DNA of 64,000 nucleotides from Tepidibacter sp. (GCF_025210165.1 NZ_JAOASI010000084.1:1-64000); one strand, 5' to 3'. Shown: positions 16,323 to 25,556, counted from the stretch's first letter. The notes: generated by a model from the sequence alone, not told the origin. Program-made: numbers and translations.

Positions 16323-17819
16323 ATGAAGGAAACTAGGATAAATAATAAATTTTCTTTAAAAATTATTCTATACATATCCACTATTGTGTTTATTATTTTC
16401 ATGGTTGTATATGGTGTAATGATGGAACAGATACAAGATTATCAGAAAGCAGAAATGAATAATTTTGCAATAATTATAAGAAAATCCATGAACAATATTT
16501 ACTTTACAGATAAAAAGATAGAAAATAGTACAGATGAAAAACTGTATGTTATATGTAAGAGTATATACAGTAAAATAAAAGAAAACTCAATTGAAAGTTT
16601 AGATGATGAAGATTTGCAGCAACTTAAAAATGACTATGGATTATATGGTATATCAATTTTAGCTAAGGATAACAAAAATATAAGAATTACTAAATCTACA
16701 GTAGTGGAAGAAGTGGGGAAATGGACTAAAGACTGGGGATATTGGAATGACGCATTACTAGAATTGTTTGAAGGAAAAGAGGTCAGTGTTAAAAAAGGTT
16801 ATAAGAAAGATAGATTTTGGGTAGGGCCTAGAACTCTTTCTTATGTTACGGATGGATTTTTTAAATATGCTTACTATTATAATGAAAAAAATGATTATAT
16901 TATAAATCCGTTTATATTAGAAAATAAAGTTAATGAATCATCATATAAAAAAGGATTAGATGAAATTTTATTAGAAATAAAAAATACTGTGAATTTTATA
17001 GATGAAATTGCAGTAATAGATGGAGATGCTTGGTTAAATTATAGAAGCAAAGATTTTAAGGCTGGGGCAGATCCTGTAATATTATACGGAGATATAGAAA
17101 ACAAGGCATTTGATTATACGAATAAAAAAATTGAAGAAATTATGTATTCAAAGGATAAAATTTATGAAGAATTGATTTATAAGCAAAAAAAATATATTTT
17201 CACATATATACCTATAGGGGATAAAAAAATTGTAGTAATGCTGATGAATAATCGAGACAAGATAAAATTAAGGAATAAGACTTTATCTTTGTTCTTGTTA
17301 ATGGGAATCATTAGTATTATCGGAATTCACACAGTTGCTAACTTTATGGTAAAGAATTATAATAATCTGTTAGAGGTTGAAAAAAATCGATTAAAGATTG
17401 CAGAACAATTTAAGAAAACCATTTCTATGCTTCCAGAATTAGTATATAGGTGCAAAATGGATGAAAGTAGAGATATATATTTAACCTATAATGAAGGCAA
17501 ATTAGTAGAGAAAAATCAGTTTTTAAAATTAGATGGAAAACTAAAACGAATAGAGGAAGTATATACAGAGGAGGTATATACAAAAGAAACATTTAATGTT
17601 GTAAAAGAACAATTGAAATCTGCTTTTAAACAAAATAAGGTTAGATTTGAAGTGAGAATAGACAATAGAGTATTTGAAAATTTAGTTACACCAATATACG
17701 ATAGTGGTATAGATGAAGAAACAGGTATGGTAAAAGAGGTCATGGGACTTGCTACTGATATTACAGAGAGGTTCGAAGCAGAAAAAAGTCAAAGTATATG
17801 GCTTACCATGATCTTTTAA
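16323..17819 (+). CDS. Membrane sensor part of a split diguanylate cyclase (CHASE4-like sensor plus PAS)
   Basis: 498 residues. TM1 at about 13-35, an extracytoplasmic sensor to about 315 with a KDWGYWNDALLELF segment like CHASE4, TM2 at about 321-342, and a cytosolic PAS domain ending GLATDITERFEAEKSQS. Here the frame breaks: it reads IWLTMIF and stops, while MAYHDLLTGLPNR, the normal start of a GGDEF domain, continues in another frame from 17798. One missing base between AGTAT and ATGGCT would join the two in perfect family register. Ribosome site AAAGGAGG is strong. Either a recent mutation, a sequencing error or a translationally coupled split gene. Confidence 0.8.
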   Translation: MKETRINNKFSLKIILYISTIVFIIFMVVYGVMMEQIQDYQKAEMNNFAIIIRKSMNNIYFTDKKIENSTDEKLYVICKSIYSKIKENSIESLDDEDLQQLKNDYGLYGISILAKDNKNIRITKSTVVEEVGKWTKDWGYWNDALLELFEGKEVSVKKGYKKDRFWVGPRTLSYVTDGFFKYAYYYNEKNDYIINPFILENKVNESSYKKGLDEILLEIKNTVNFIDEIAVIDGDAWLNYRSKDFKAGADPVILYGDIENKAFDYTNKKIEEIMYSKDKIYEELIYKQKKYIFTYIPIGDKKIVVMLMNNRDKIKLRNKTLSLFLLMGIISIIGIHTVANFMVKNYNNLLEVEKNRLKIAEQFKKTISMLPELVYRCKMDESRDIYLTYNEGKLVEKNQFLKLDGKLKRIEEVYTEEVYTKETFNVVKEQLKSAFKQNKVRFEVRIDNRVFENLVTPIYDSGIDEETGMVKEVMGLATDITERFEAEKSQSIWLTMIF

Positions 17820-18289
17820 CGGGATTACCAAATAGATTCTTGTTACAAGAGTACCTAGAGGAAATTATATATTATGATGATAGCAAAAAAGTAGCAGTAT
17901 TTTTTATGGATTTAGATGGATTTAAATTAGTAAATGATACAGCAGGCCATAAAGTGGGAGATTTTCTTTTGAAAAGTTTAGGTAAAAGAGTAGAAAAAAC
18001 TTTAAAGGAAGGTTTGTTTGCAAGGATTGGTGGAGATGAATTTGCCTATGCTCATAGGATTAGTTCAAATAATGAAATTAAAGAAATAGCTAATAAATTT
18101 ATTCAAATAATTAATGAACCTTTTATAATAGATACAAATTGCTATCAAATAGGAGTAAGTATAGGAATTAGTATTTATCCAGATCATGGAAAAGATAGGA
18201 AAACAATTCTTCATAATGCTGATATGGCTATGTATGAGGTGAAAAAGAAAGGAAAAAATGATTTTAAAATTTATAATGAAGTGTTTTGA
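17798..18289 (+). CDS. GGDEF diguanylate cyclase domain, out of frame with its sensor part
   Basis: 163 residues, a complete GGDEF domain: DLLTGLPNR, FFMDLDGFKLVNDTAGH with the metal-binding Asp, active-site RIGGDEF, and GVSIGISIYP with the closing ADMAMYEVKKKGKN. It would make cyclic di-GMP. The RxxD product-inhibition site five residues before GGDEF is absent (KEGL), so feedback control is unlikely. The ATG at 17798 overlaps the upstream gene by 22 bases and has no ribosome site of its own, which favours a frameshifted single gene over an independent one. Confidence 0.75.
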   Translation: MAYHDLLTGLPNRFLLQEYLEEIIYYDDSKKVAVFFMDLDGFKLVNDTAGHKVGDFLLKSLGKRVEKTLKEGLFARIGGDEFAYAHRISSNNEIKEIANKFIQIINEPFIIDTNCYQIGVSIGISIYPDHGKDRKTILHNADMAMYEVKKKGKNDFKIYNEVF

Positions 18290-18506
18290 TGCAAAAATAT
18301 ATGATTATGGTATATAATATTAAAATAGCAAATAATTATTACCATTCATATCAATATATTTTATAATGAGTAGGAAATTATAATCTTATTCAATTGTTAT
18401 ATTATACACTTATAAAAGATAGATTTATTAGAAAGGATTTTGAAGTAGTGTAATTATTAAGCTGAATTATATTTTAAATATAAACATTATGAAAAGGAGG
18501 TTCAAT

Positions 18507-19220
18507 ATGATACCAACAGCACATATTGAAGTAAAAGAACAAGGAATTATTGCAAAAACAGTATTAATGCCAGGAGATCCATTGCGTGCAAAATTTATTG
18601 CTGATACATTTTTAGAAGATGTTGAAAAATTTAATAATGTACGTAATGTATTTGGATATACAGGAACATATAAAGGTCGTAAGATTTCTGTAATGGCTAG
18701 TGGGATGGGAATGCCAAGTATAGGTATTTATTCATATGAGCTATTTAAGTTTTATGGAGTAGAAAATATTATCCGTATTGGTTCATGTGGAGCTTATACT
18801 GCTGACTTGAACTTATATGATGTAATATTAGCTAATGATGCTTGGAGTGAATCAACATTTGCTAAAGTTCAAAGTGGGTATGATAAAGATGTAATTGCTG
18901 CATCTTCTGAGTTAAATAGTAAGTTAGAAAAAATCTCAGAGGATTTAGGAATAAAAATACATAAACAGAGAATTCACTCATCTGACGTATTTTATCGTGA
19001 AAACTTTGAAAAATACAAGGAGATTAATAAGAATCACGGGTGTACAGTGGTAGAAATGGAAGCATTTTCACTATTTCATAATGCAAATATATTGGGAAAA
19101 AATGCAGCCTGTTTATTAACAGTTTCAGATAATTTAGTTACTCAAGAATTAACTACATCTGAAGAAAGACAAGAATCATTTACAAATATGATGAAAATTG
19201 CTTTGGAACTGGCTGAATAG
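18507..19220 (+). CDS. deoD: Purine-nucleoside phosphorylase DeoD
   Basis: 237 residues of the hexameric bacterial PNP family: TVLMPGDPLRAKFIA (phosphate-binding Gly-Asp), GMGMPSIGIYSYEL, the IRIGSCGAY ribose/phosphate loop, VVEMEAFSLF for the sugar, and SDNL near the end with the base-protonating Asp. It cleaves purine (deoxy)ribonucleosides to base and ribose-1-phosphate. AAGGAGG (18494-18500) lies within a longer in-frame reading from 18489, so ATG 18507 is the start. Five of seven Arg codons are CGT, unlike the AGA-dominated neighbours, hinting at a separate origin. Followed by an MFS transporter gene that may supply nucleosides. Confidence 0.95.
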   Translation: MIPTAHIEVKEQGIIAKTVLMPGDPLRAKFIADTFLEDVEKFNNVRNVFGYTGTYKGRKISVMASGMGMPSIGIYSYELFKFYGVENIIRIGSCGAYTADLNLYDVILANDAWSESTFAKVQSGYDKDVIAASSELNSKLEKISEDLGIKIHKQRIHSSDVFYRENFEKYKEINKNHGCTVVEMEAFSLFHNANILGKNAACLLTVSDNLVTQELTTSEERQESFTNMMKIALELAE

Positions 19221-19224
19221 TTAA

Positions 19225-19262
19225 TAAGGTAGCTACTTATAATTTGTAGTTACCTTCTTTAT
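19225..19262 (+). terminator. Hairpin terminator after deoD
   Basis: AAGGTAGCTAC pairs with GTAGTTACCTT (one mismatch) and runs into CTTTATTT. Read-through to the transporter gene is possible. Confidence 0.65.
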
Positions 19263-19391
19263 TTACAAATATTATATTAAGTGTGAGAAAGTTATATTGT
19301 TACCAATAAAATTTTTATAGAAAGACTTTTTTATTTATCATTAAAATAGTTAGCTTTAAGCTTAAGATATAAAAAGAGAGGATAGGGTAGA

Positions 19392-20624
19392 GTGTTTGGA
19401 AAGCTTGAAAATGTAGGTAAAGTTCAATTGATTTATTATTTAATTATTGCACTTACAGCGCTTGGTTTAGGTCTTAGTAATGATGTTATTTCTAATTATT
19501 TTAAAGATGCATATCAAATTACAGCGTATCAAAGGGGCCTTATAGAATTTCCCAGAGAATTACCAGGAGTACTCGTTATAGTTATTGTTGCATCATTATC
19601 ATTATTTTCAGATATTCGTATTGCTATGGTAGCACAATTATTAAGTATAATAGGTATAGGAACATTAGGTTTTTTTACACCGTCTTTTGAAATTATGTTG
19701 ATTTTTATTTTTATTAATTCTCTAGGTATGCACATGTTTATGCCTATACAAGATAGTATAGGGATGTCGCTAATTAAGGATGAGAATATTGGTAAGAAAT
19801 TAGGACAATACAAAGGACTAGCAACTATTTTTACTGTGCTAGGGAGTATGATGGTTTTTGTTGGATTTAGAGTAGGCCTTTTTAGCTTTACAAGTAAGAT
19901 GAAATGGATATTTATTATATCAGCATGTATTTTGGGGGTTGTACTTATTTTATTTTTTGTTTTGGAAAAGCTAGTTGATCAACCAATAAAAACCAATAAG
20001 AAGGTGAATTTTGTCTTTAGAAAAGAATATAAGTATTATTATGTTCTAGTAGTGATGTGGGGTGTACAGAAACAGATAATGATTGTTTATGGACCCTGGG
20101 TATTAATTGATATATTAAGTAAAAGGGCCGATACTCTAGCAATTTTAAGTATTATTGGTTCGTTTATAGGCGTATTTTTTATTCCGGCTGTTGGTAGATG
20201 GATTGATAAATTTGGAATTAAGAAGTTACTTTACGCTGATGCTTTATCATTTATTATTGTTTATTTGGTTTATGGATTATTGAGTGCAGGATTTTCAACA
20301 GGAAAATTAGCTACTATAGGTGTTCCTGTATTTTTAGCTTATATAGTGTTTATATTTGATAAAATGTCTACTCAAATGGGTATGATAAGAACAATTTATT
20401 TGAGGTCTATAGCAGTTAAAACTTCTGATATTACCCCTACATTATCTTTAGGGCTTAGTCTAGACCATATAGTTTCAATTATGTGTGCGTATTTAGGCGG
20501 AATTGTGTGGAGTTTGTGGGGACCGCAATATATATTTTTTCTAGCGGCTTCGCTTTCTTTAGTGAATTTGTATGTAGCAAGTAAAGTAAATGATGATAAA
20601 CTTATTAAATTGAAAAATTGTTAG
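19392..20624 (+). CDS. Major facilitator superfamily transporter, possibly nucleoside-related
   Basis: 410 residues with 12 predicted membrane helices; the loop between helices 2 and 3 is atypical, and the central cytosolic loop is short (KLVDQPIKTNKKVNF). Repeated PAVGRWIDKFGIKKLL in the second half corresponds to the MFS A motif. The start is GTG at 19392, with GAGAGGAT about ten bases upstream. No substrate motif is recognisable; position behind deoD suggests nucleoside or base uptake, as inference only. Both genes lie on the same strand with a weak hairpin between. Confidence 0.75.
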   Translation: MFGKLENVGKVQLIYYLIIALTALGLGLSNDVISNYFKDAYQITAYQRGLIEFPRELPGVLVIVIVASLSLFSDIRIAMVAQLLSIIGIGTLGFFTPSFEIMLIFIFINSLGMHMFMPIQDSIGMSLIKDENIGKKLGQYKGLATIFTVLGSMMVFVGFRVGLFSFTSKMKWIFIISACILGVVLILFFVLEKLVDQPIKTNKKVNFVFRKEYKYYYVLVVMWGVQKQIMIVYGPWVLIDILSKRADTLAILSIIGSFIGVFFIPAVGRWIDKFGIKKLLYADALSFIIVYLVYGLLSAGFSTGKLATIGVPVFLAYIVFIFDKMSTQMGMIRTIYLRSIAVKTSDITPTLSLGLSLDHIVSIMCAYLGGIVWSLWGPQYIFFLAASLSLVNLYVASKVNDDKLIKLKNC

Positions 20625-20664
20625 TAATTAAAAAATAAAAGTATAAAAAAGGGAGAAAAATATT

Positions 20665-21360
20665 ATGGAATTGAACATAGTTTATGAGGATAGTTATATT
20701 TTAGTAGCAGAAAAGCCTCCAAAAGTACCTTCTCAAAAGGATAAAACAAATGATATGGATATGCTTTCTATGGTAAAAGAGCATATTAAGATTTGCTATC
20801 CTAAAGCCAAAAATCCTTATGTAGGATTAGTACATAGGCTAGATAGACCTGTAGGAGGATTGATGATATTTGCAAAAACAAAAGAAGCTAATGCAAATTT
20901 ATCAGAACAAATAAGAAATAAAACCTTTAAGAAAGAATACTATGCTGTAGTTTGTGGAAAACCAGATGAGAAAGATGGAATATTTAAAGACTATCTTTTA
21001 AAGAATGGAAGAATTAATATGTCAAAGGTAGCTTCAAAAGAAAATAAAAATGCTAAGGAAGCAATTTTAAAATATGAAGTTATAGATAGTGTTAATACAG
21101 ATAAAGATGGAATTTTAAGCCTTGTAAAAATAAATCTTAAAACAGGTAGACATCATCAAATACGTGTTCAATTTTCAAATGCAAACATGTCTTTGTGGGG
21201 AGATAATAAATATAATAAAAAATTTGTTAAGATGAAAGGTTATACTCAAATAGCGTTGTGGGCTAAGAACATAGAATTTATTCATCCAAAGGATAAAAGG
21301 GTATGTAAATTTGAATTAAAACCGCATAATGAATATCCTTTTTCTTTATTTGTAGATTAA
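20665..21360 (+). CDS. RluA-family pseudouridine synthase
   Basis: 231 residues. The active-site motif LVHRLDRPVGGLMIFAKT contains the catalytic Asp, and KTGRHHQIRVQF is the second RluA signature. There is no N-terminal S4 domain, and the protein is shorter than RluD, resembling the small RluC/TruC-like enzymes of Firmicutes. It isomerises uridine in rRNA or tRNA; the target position cannot be told. Own ribosome site AAGGGAG and a terminator right behind the stop. Confidence 0.88.
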   Translation: MELNIVYEDSYILVAEKPPKVPSQKDKTNDMDMLSMVKEHIKICYPKAKNPYVGLVHRLDRPVGGLMIFAKTKEANANLSEQIRNKTFKKEYYAVVCGKPDEKDGIFKDYLLKNGRINMSKVASKENKNAKEAILKYEVIDSVNTDKDGILSLVKINLKTGRHHQIRVQFSNANMSLWGDNKYNKKFVKMKGYTQIALWAKNIEFIHPKDKRVCKFELKPHNEYPFSLFVD

Positions 21361-21392
21361 AAATCTCCCTAGAATTATTGGGAGATTTGTTT
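21360..21392 (+). terminator. Intrinsic terminator of the pseudouridine synthase gene
   Basis: AAATCTCCC pairs with GGGAGATTT, tail TTTGTTT; it starts at the stop codon. Confidence 0.8.
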
Positions 21393-21415
21393 GGTAAAAT
21401 GTAATTTTATATAGG

Positions 21416-21712
21416 TTAACTCCATAGTTCTTGTTCATCTTGTATTAAACCTTTTTTTGCTGCCTTGTTTACTTTAAATGATATGTTCTCTAATTTAGCT
21501 CTTATTTTTTGACGTGCTTTTGATGTGTATAAATCACTATTAACTACATCATAATGTCCATCTGATGCTTCACCGTACCACTCGATTTCTATACCATTAT
21601 TAGTATTTTTATCTTTTTCATCTATATATACTTTTTCTAGATTTAAACATCCAACATCTAAATTGTCTAAATCACTTTTTATTTCGTGTAAAAATGTTTC
21701 TGTATTATTCAT
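21416..21712 (-). CDS. Small protein of unknown function
   Basis: 98 residues, acidic N-terminal half and basic C-terminal half, no membrane segment. Minus-strand ribosome site TTGGAGG precedes ATG by seven bases. Contains a WYGEASDGHYDVVNS segment and a Lys-rich helix KARQKIRAKLENISFKVN. I do not recognise a family. It is convergent with the pseudouridine synthase and divergent from nagZ. Confidence 0.6.
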   Translation of the reverse strand: MNNTETFLHEIKSDLDNLDVGCLNLEKVYIDEKDKNTNNGIEIEWYGEASDGHYDVVNSDLYTSKARQKIRAKLENISFKVNKAAKKGLIQDEQELWS

Positions 21713-21822
21713 CTTATAACCTCCAAGCTGATTTTCTTGATATTATTATGCTACTATATATAGAATTTATTCATATGTAGATTTTACTATTAATATAGTA
21801 AGTACTTTAAAGGAGAAGACAA

Positions 21823-22992
21823 ATGAAAAAGACAATTATTGGAATCACATTAATATTATTAGCGCTAATACTTATCTTTATAGATATAAAAAATAATGAT
21901 AATATGAAAAAAATAGAAGAAAATAAAGAAAATGTGTTAACTAAAGAAGAAGTTGAAGAAAATAAAATAAATGATATTATAAATAGTTTATCCTTAAAAG
22001 AAAAATTAGGACAAATGATAATAGTAGGTTTTAATGGATATGAAGTTGACTTGGATTTTAGAGATTTATTAGAAAATCATAAAGTAGGAGGAGTTATCCT
22101 ATTTAAACGTAATATAAAAAATGCAGAACAGCTTTTAAATTTAAATAATAGTATAAAAAGTATAAATTCAAAGAATAAATTGGGTTTATTCATATCAGTT
22201 GATGAAGAAGGTGGAAGAATTACAAGATTACCTAAAGGAAGCACAAAATTTCCATCTAATAAATCAATAGGAAAACAAAATGATAAAGATTTATCTTATA
22301 AAATAGGCAAAGAAATAGGAAGGGAACTTAGTTCTTTTAAATTTAATATGGATTTTGCACCAGTACTTGATATATATAGTAATCCTAAAAACACAGTTAT
22401 AAAAGATAGAGCCTTTGGAAAAGATTCTGAAATAGTTAAGACACTTGGGACGGCTACTATGAAAGGGTTGCAAGATTCAAATGTTATTTCTGTTATAAAG
22501 CATTTTCCGGGTCATGGAGATACAACATTAGATTCTCACTTTGATCTTCCAGTTTCAAATCATGACAAACAAAGGCTTGATGAATTTGAATTAATTCCAT
22601 TTAAAGAAGCTATTAACAATGGAGCAGATGCAGTAATGACAGCTCATATAGTTTTACCGAATGTTGACAAAAGTGAGAAATCAGCCACTTTATCTAAAAC
22701 AATATTGACTAATATTTTAAGAGATGAATTGAACTTTGATGGAGTTATAATTACAGATGATATGGAAATGGGTGCTATTGCAAATAATTATGGTGCTAGA
22801 AATGCATCAGTTGAAGCTATCAAAGCAGGAGCTGATATTATTCTAATGTGTCACACTAAAGAAAAGCAAATAAAGGCATTAGAGGCTTTAAAAGAAGCTG
22901 TTGATAGTGGAGAAATTAGCGTAGAAAGAATTGATGAGAGTGTAAAAAGAATTATTAGATTAAAGAGGAAATATAATTTGAATAATATGTGA
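21823..22992 (+). CDS. nagZ: Beta-N-acetylhexosaminidase NagZ (glycoside hydrolase 3)
   Basis: 389 residues. A hydrophobic N-terminal segment (residues 4-22) with no lipobox Cys suggests a membrane anchor or signal peptide, as in Gram-positive NagZ acting outside the membrane. Domain 1 carries FISVDEEGGRITRL and the catalytic KHFPGHGDTTLDSH with the His of the His/Asp acid-base dyad, and the nucleophile Asp in IITDDMEMGA. It removes terminal GlcNAc from peptidoglycan fragments. A NamZ gene (32847) sits 10 kb away; in B. subtilis the two enzymes act together on glycan strands. Missing is the second C-terminal domain found in B. subtilis NagZ. Confidence 0.9.
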   Translation: MKKTIIGITLILLALILIFIDIKNNDNMKKIEENKENVLTKEEVEENKINDIINSLSLKEKLGQMIIVGFNGYEVDLDFRDLLENHKVGGVILFKRNIKNAEQLLNLNNSIKSINSKNKLGLFISVDEEGGRITRLPKGSTKFPSNKSIGKQNDKDLSYKIGKEIGRELSSFKFNMDFAPVLDIYSNPKNTVIKDRAFGKDSEIVKTLGTATMKGLQDSNVISVIKHFPGHGDTTLDSHFDLPVSNHDKQRLDEFELIPFKEAINNGADAVMTAHIVLPNVDKSEKSATLSKTILTNILRDELNFDGVIITDDMEMGAIANNYGARNASVEAIKAGADIILMCHTKEKQIKALEALKEAVDSGEISVERIDESVKRIIRLKRKYNLNNM

Positions 22993-23025
22993 ACTACCAC
23001 CACTTCTACAAGTGGTGGTAGTTCA
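22990..23025. terminator. Perfect GC-rich hairpin between convergent genes, without T tract
   Basis: TGAACTACCACCACTT (22990-23005), loop CTAC, AAGTGGTGGTAGTTCA (23010-23025): a flawless 16-bp stem that begins with the nagZ stop codon. Neither side has a clear U tract, so it may be a non-canonical bidirectional terminator, an mRNA 3' stabiliser, or the terminal hairpin of a lost IS200/IS605-like element. Confidence 0.5.
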
Positions 23026-23046
23026 TGAAAATGGGCATAAAGGACT

Positions 23047-24135
23047 CTATTTATTAAAAATAGTACAATAATTTCCATTAGCAGTTCTACACTTTGAACA
23101 TCTAACGCACTTTACTGGTTCTTTATTTCCATCTTTCCATCTTTTTATTAAATTAGGCTCTGTAAGTAGTGGTCTTGATATGGCAAAGAAATCTATATTT
23201 GTTTCATTTAAGATTTTTTCTATATTATTGATATTAGTAAGTCCTCCGACTGTAATTATTGGAATGTCAACTTCATTACTAATAATATTTCCATATTCAA
23301 AGAAGTAACCTTCTTTTTTTATTTCATAGCCATCAAAAGATTGTCCAACCATTGATTTTGCTTTTCCGTGTATATTACCTGAAATTTCTATACCGTCAAC
23401 GCCTAGCTCTTCTAATTTTTTGCATATTATTTTAGTTTCTTCAAATGTTAATCCACCATCAAAAAACTCTGATGCAGTTAACTTGACTAATATAGGATAA
23501 TCTCTACCTACCATTTCTCTCATTTTAGAATATATTTCTATTAAAAATCGCATTCTATTTTCTAAGCTACCACCATATTCATCTTCTCTTTTATTATAGT
23601 AGGGACTTAGAAATTGATTTATTAAATATGTGTGAGCTCCATGTATTTCGACACCATCAAATCCAGAATCTTTTGATCTTTTACCAGCTTTAGCAAACGC
23701 GTCTACTATATAATCAATTTCCTCCTTTGTCATTGACTTACCTAGAGTTTTTGTACCTCTCTCAGGGACTTCACTAGGAGCAAATATAATTCTTTGGCCA
23801 ACATTATATTTGGTTTTTGTTCCACCATAAGCAATTTGCATTACTATTTTTGAATCATACTTATGTACTAGATCTGTTAATTTTTTATATTCATCTATAA
23901 ATGAATCATTATATATTCCCATCATACCTGGATTAGGTTGTTCTTCTTGAACAACATTTGCATATCCGGTTATAATTAATCCAACTTCACCTTTTGCTAA
24001 TTCTTTATAAATTTTATATAGTTCATCAGTCATATGACCATCTTCAGTAGTCATATTTTCCCAAGTAGCACTTCTAACAAAACGATTTTTAAGTGTAATA
24101 TTTCCAAGTTGAGTTTTTTCAAATAAGTTTTTCAT
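23047..24135 (-). CDS. Old Yellow Enzyme family NADH:flavin oxidoreductase
   Basis: 362 residues forming an FMN-binding TIM barrel. Family signatures: NRFVRSATWENM at the start, HGAHTYLINQFLSP for the substrate-binding His pair, REDEYGGSLENR, and SRPLLTEPNL near the end for FMN phosphate. The C-terminus has a CVRCSKC cluster and one more Cys before the end, but lacks the full Fe-S plus FAD extension of 2,4-dienoyl-CoA reductase, so an electron-poor alkene reductase is likely. The first in-frame ATG (24141) directly touches AAAGGAGA; the second (24135) has proper spacing. Confidence 0.87.
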   Translation of the reverse strand: MKNLFEKTQLGNITLKNRFVRSATWENMTTEDGHMTDELYKIYKELAKGEVGLIITGYANVVQEEQPNPGMMGIYNDSFIDEYKKLTDLVHKYDSKIVMQIAYGGTKTKYNVGQRIIFAPSEVPERGTKTLGKSMTKEEIDYIVDAFAKAGKRSKDSGFDGVEIHGAHTYLINQFLSPYYNKREDEYGGSLENRMRFLIEIYSKMREMVGRDYPILVKLTASEFFDGGLTFEETKIICKKLEELGVDGIEISGNIHGKAKSMVGQSFDGYEIKKEGYFFEYGNIISNEVDIPIITVGGLTNINNIEKILNETNIDFFAISRPLLTEPNLIKRWKDGNKEPVKCVRCSKCRTANGNYCTIFNK

Positions 24136-24249
24136 TTTCATTCTCCTTTATGTATTTGTATTTTTTCATTAATATTATTTTTCAAAAAAAGTTTTACAAC
24201 AAACTAATTTTACAACTTAAATAGTTTTATGTCAAACTATTTTTAGTTA

Positions 24250-24293
24250 TGAAAAAGACTATCCTAAATTTTATTTAGAGATAGTCCTTTTCA
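24250..24293 (-). terminator. Terminator of the hydrophilic protein gene (minus strand)
   Basis: On the minus strand GAAAAGGACTATC pairs with GATAGTCTTTTTC, ending in T5. Confidence 0.8.
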
Positions 24294-24297
24294 TGAT

Positions 24298-24693
24298 TTA
24301 TTTTAAAAACTTCATTTGATCTTTACGATGTTCTTGTTTTTCATTAGCTCTTTCAAGACCTTGTTGATTCATATTCTCATGATTATGTTCTATATATCCC
24401 TGAGTATAATGATAATTTTGTTCTAAATTTTCAAGGTCGTTGTCACCCTCATGGTGTCCATATGCTATTATATTTTTCAAATTGTTTATTTGGTGTTCTC
24501 TTTCACATTGAACTTCTCTACAATGTTCAATTTGTTCAGGAGAAGAAATGTCAGAATGTTGCTCAAGATGACGCTCTGTTCTTGTATGCTTTTGAACTAA
24601 ATCTACAAGCTCATCTATTCTACGAGAATTTTCTAAATCTAAATGCTCACTTTTATTTGTATTCACATCATGATCTTTTTCAAATTGTTTCAT
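24298..24693 (-). CDS. Glu/His/Asn-rich hydrophilic protein of unknown function
   Basis: 131 residues with no hydrophobic segment and an exceptionally polar composition (Glu, His, Gln, Asn, Arg), predicted helical throughout. It has AAGGAGG and its own terminator, so it looks like a well expressed single gene. Twelve or more His residues could bind metal, but they are not arranged in a recognised motif. The overall look resembles small helical stress or spore-associated proteins; no assignment is possible. Confidence 0.6.
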   Translation of the reverse strand: MKQFEKDHDVNTNKSEHLDLENSRRIDELVDLVQKHTRTERHLEQHSDISSPEQIEHCREVQCEREHQINNLKNIIAYGHHEGDNDLENLEQNYHYTQGYIEHNHENMNQQGLERANEKQEHRKDQMKFLK

Positions 24694-24837
24694 TATAAAA
24701 CCTCCTTAAATTAAATGTACTATTATTTTCTCATGTTTGAAAATTAAAATACGTTATAAACATTTCCAACTAAAAAATTACATATAAAAAATATATTTTT
24801 TGAAATTTTTATAATTTATACAAAATTAAAAAAGTAG

Positions 24838-24866
24838 TTGAACTTTCAAAAAATATAAAGTATACT
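24838..24866 (+). promoter_or_regulatory. Sigma-A promoter of the GNAT gene
   Basis: TTGAAC (24838-24843), 17 bases, TATACT (24861-24866). It leaves an 80-base leader in which I see no structure. Confidence 0.65.
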
Positions 24867-24952
24867 CCTACTAAAAAGGTTTTAAAAATATAATGCTATT
24901 ATTGAAGAAGGAAATGGAAATATATAGATTTGATTTATAAGGAGTGATTATA

Positions 24953-25459
24953 ATGATAAGAAAAGCAGTATTAGGTGATTTGGATAATATTATGGAAATT
25001 ATAAAAAAAACTGTAGAAGAAATGAATTCTTATAATAATTATCAATGGGATGAAAACTATCCTCAATCTAAAGATTTTGCTAATGATATTGAAAAAGGGG
25101 ATTTATACGTTAAAGATATAAATGGACAAGTTGCTGGATTTATATGTGTTAATTATGTAGAACCAGAGGAATATAACGGATTGAATTGGTCTTCTGACGA
25201 AGTATGTATGGTAATACATAGAATGGCAGTTAATTTTGATTGTAGAAATAAGGGAATTGGTACAAGTTTAATGAAATTTGCTGAAGAATTAGCAATAGAT
25301 AATGGAGTGAGGTATCTAAAGACGGATACTTATTCATTAAATAAAAAAATGAATACATTATTTAAAAAGCTTGACTTTAAATTAATAGGAGAAATGATTT
25401 TTTTAGGAAAAGAAAAACCTTTTTATTCTTATGATAAAGTATTAAGCATATCTAAATAG
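24953..25459 (+). CDS. GNAT family N-acetyltransferase
   Basis: 168 residues. The acetyl-CoA-binding loop is visible in MAVNFDCRNKGIGTSLMKFA (the R-x-x-G-x-G/A pattern as RNKGIG), followed by the ELAIDNGVRYLKTDTY strand and an LFKKLDFKLIGE tail. It transfers an acetyl group to an amine; acceptor unknown. ATG 24953 follows AAGGAGTG by six bases; an in-frame GTG at 24944 lies within that site and is rejected. Confidence 0.85.
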   Translation: MIRKAVLGDLDNIMEIIKKTVEEMNSYNNYQWDENYPQSKDFANDIEKGDLYVKDINGQVAGFICVNYVEPEEYNGLNWSSDEVCMVIHRMAVNFDCRNKGIGTSLMKFAEELAIDNGVRYLKTDTYSLNKKMNTLFKKLDFKLIGEMIFLGKEKPFYSYDKVLSISK

Positions 25460-25556
25460 TTAAATGAAGTTTTTGGTTATTCAACTATAAATTCACTATT
25501 TATATTCCTTTTGTCTTGGGTAAATTAAATACTATAGACAGAAGGGAGGGTTTTTT

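Noticed and set aside
17780..17820. Programmed ribosomal frameshifting in the diguanylate cyclase gene
   Set aside because: No slippery heptamer, stimulatory hairpin or internal ribosome site is visible at the junction; a simple one-base loss explains it.
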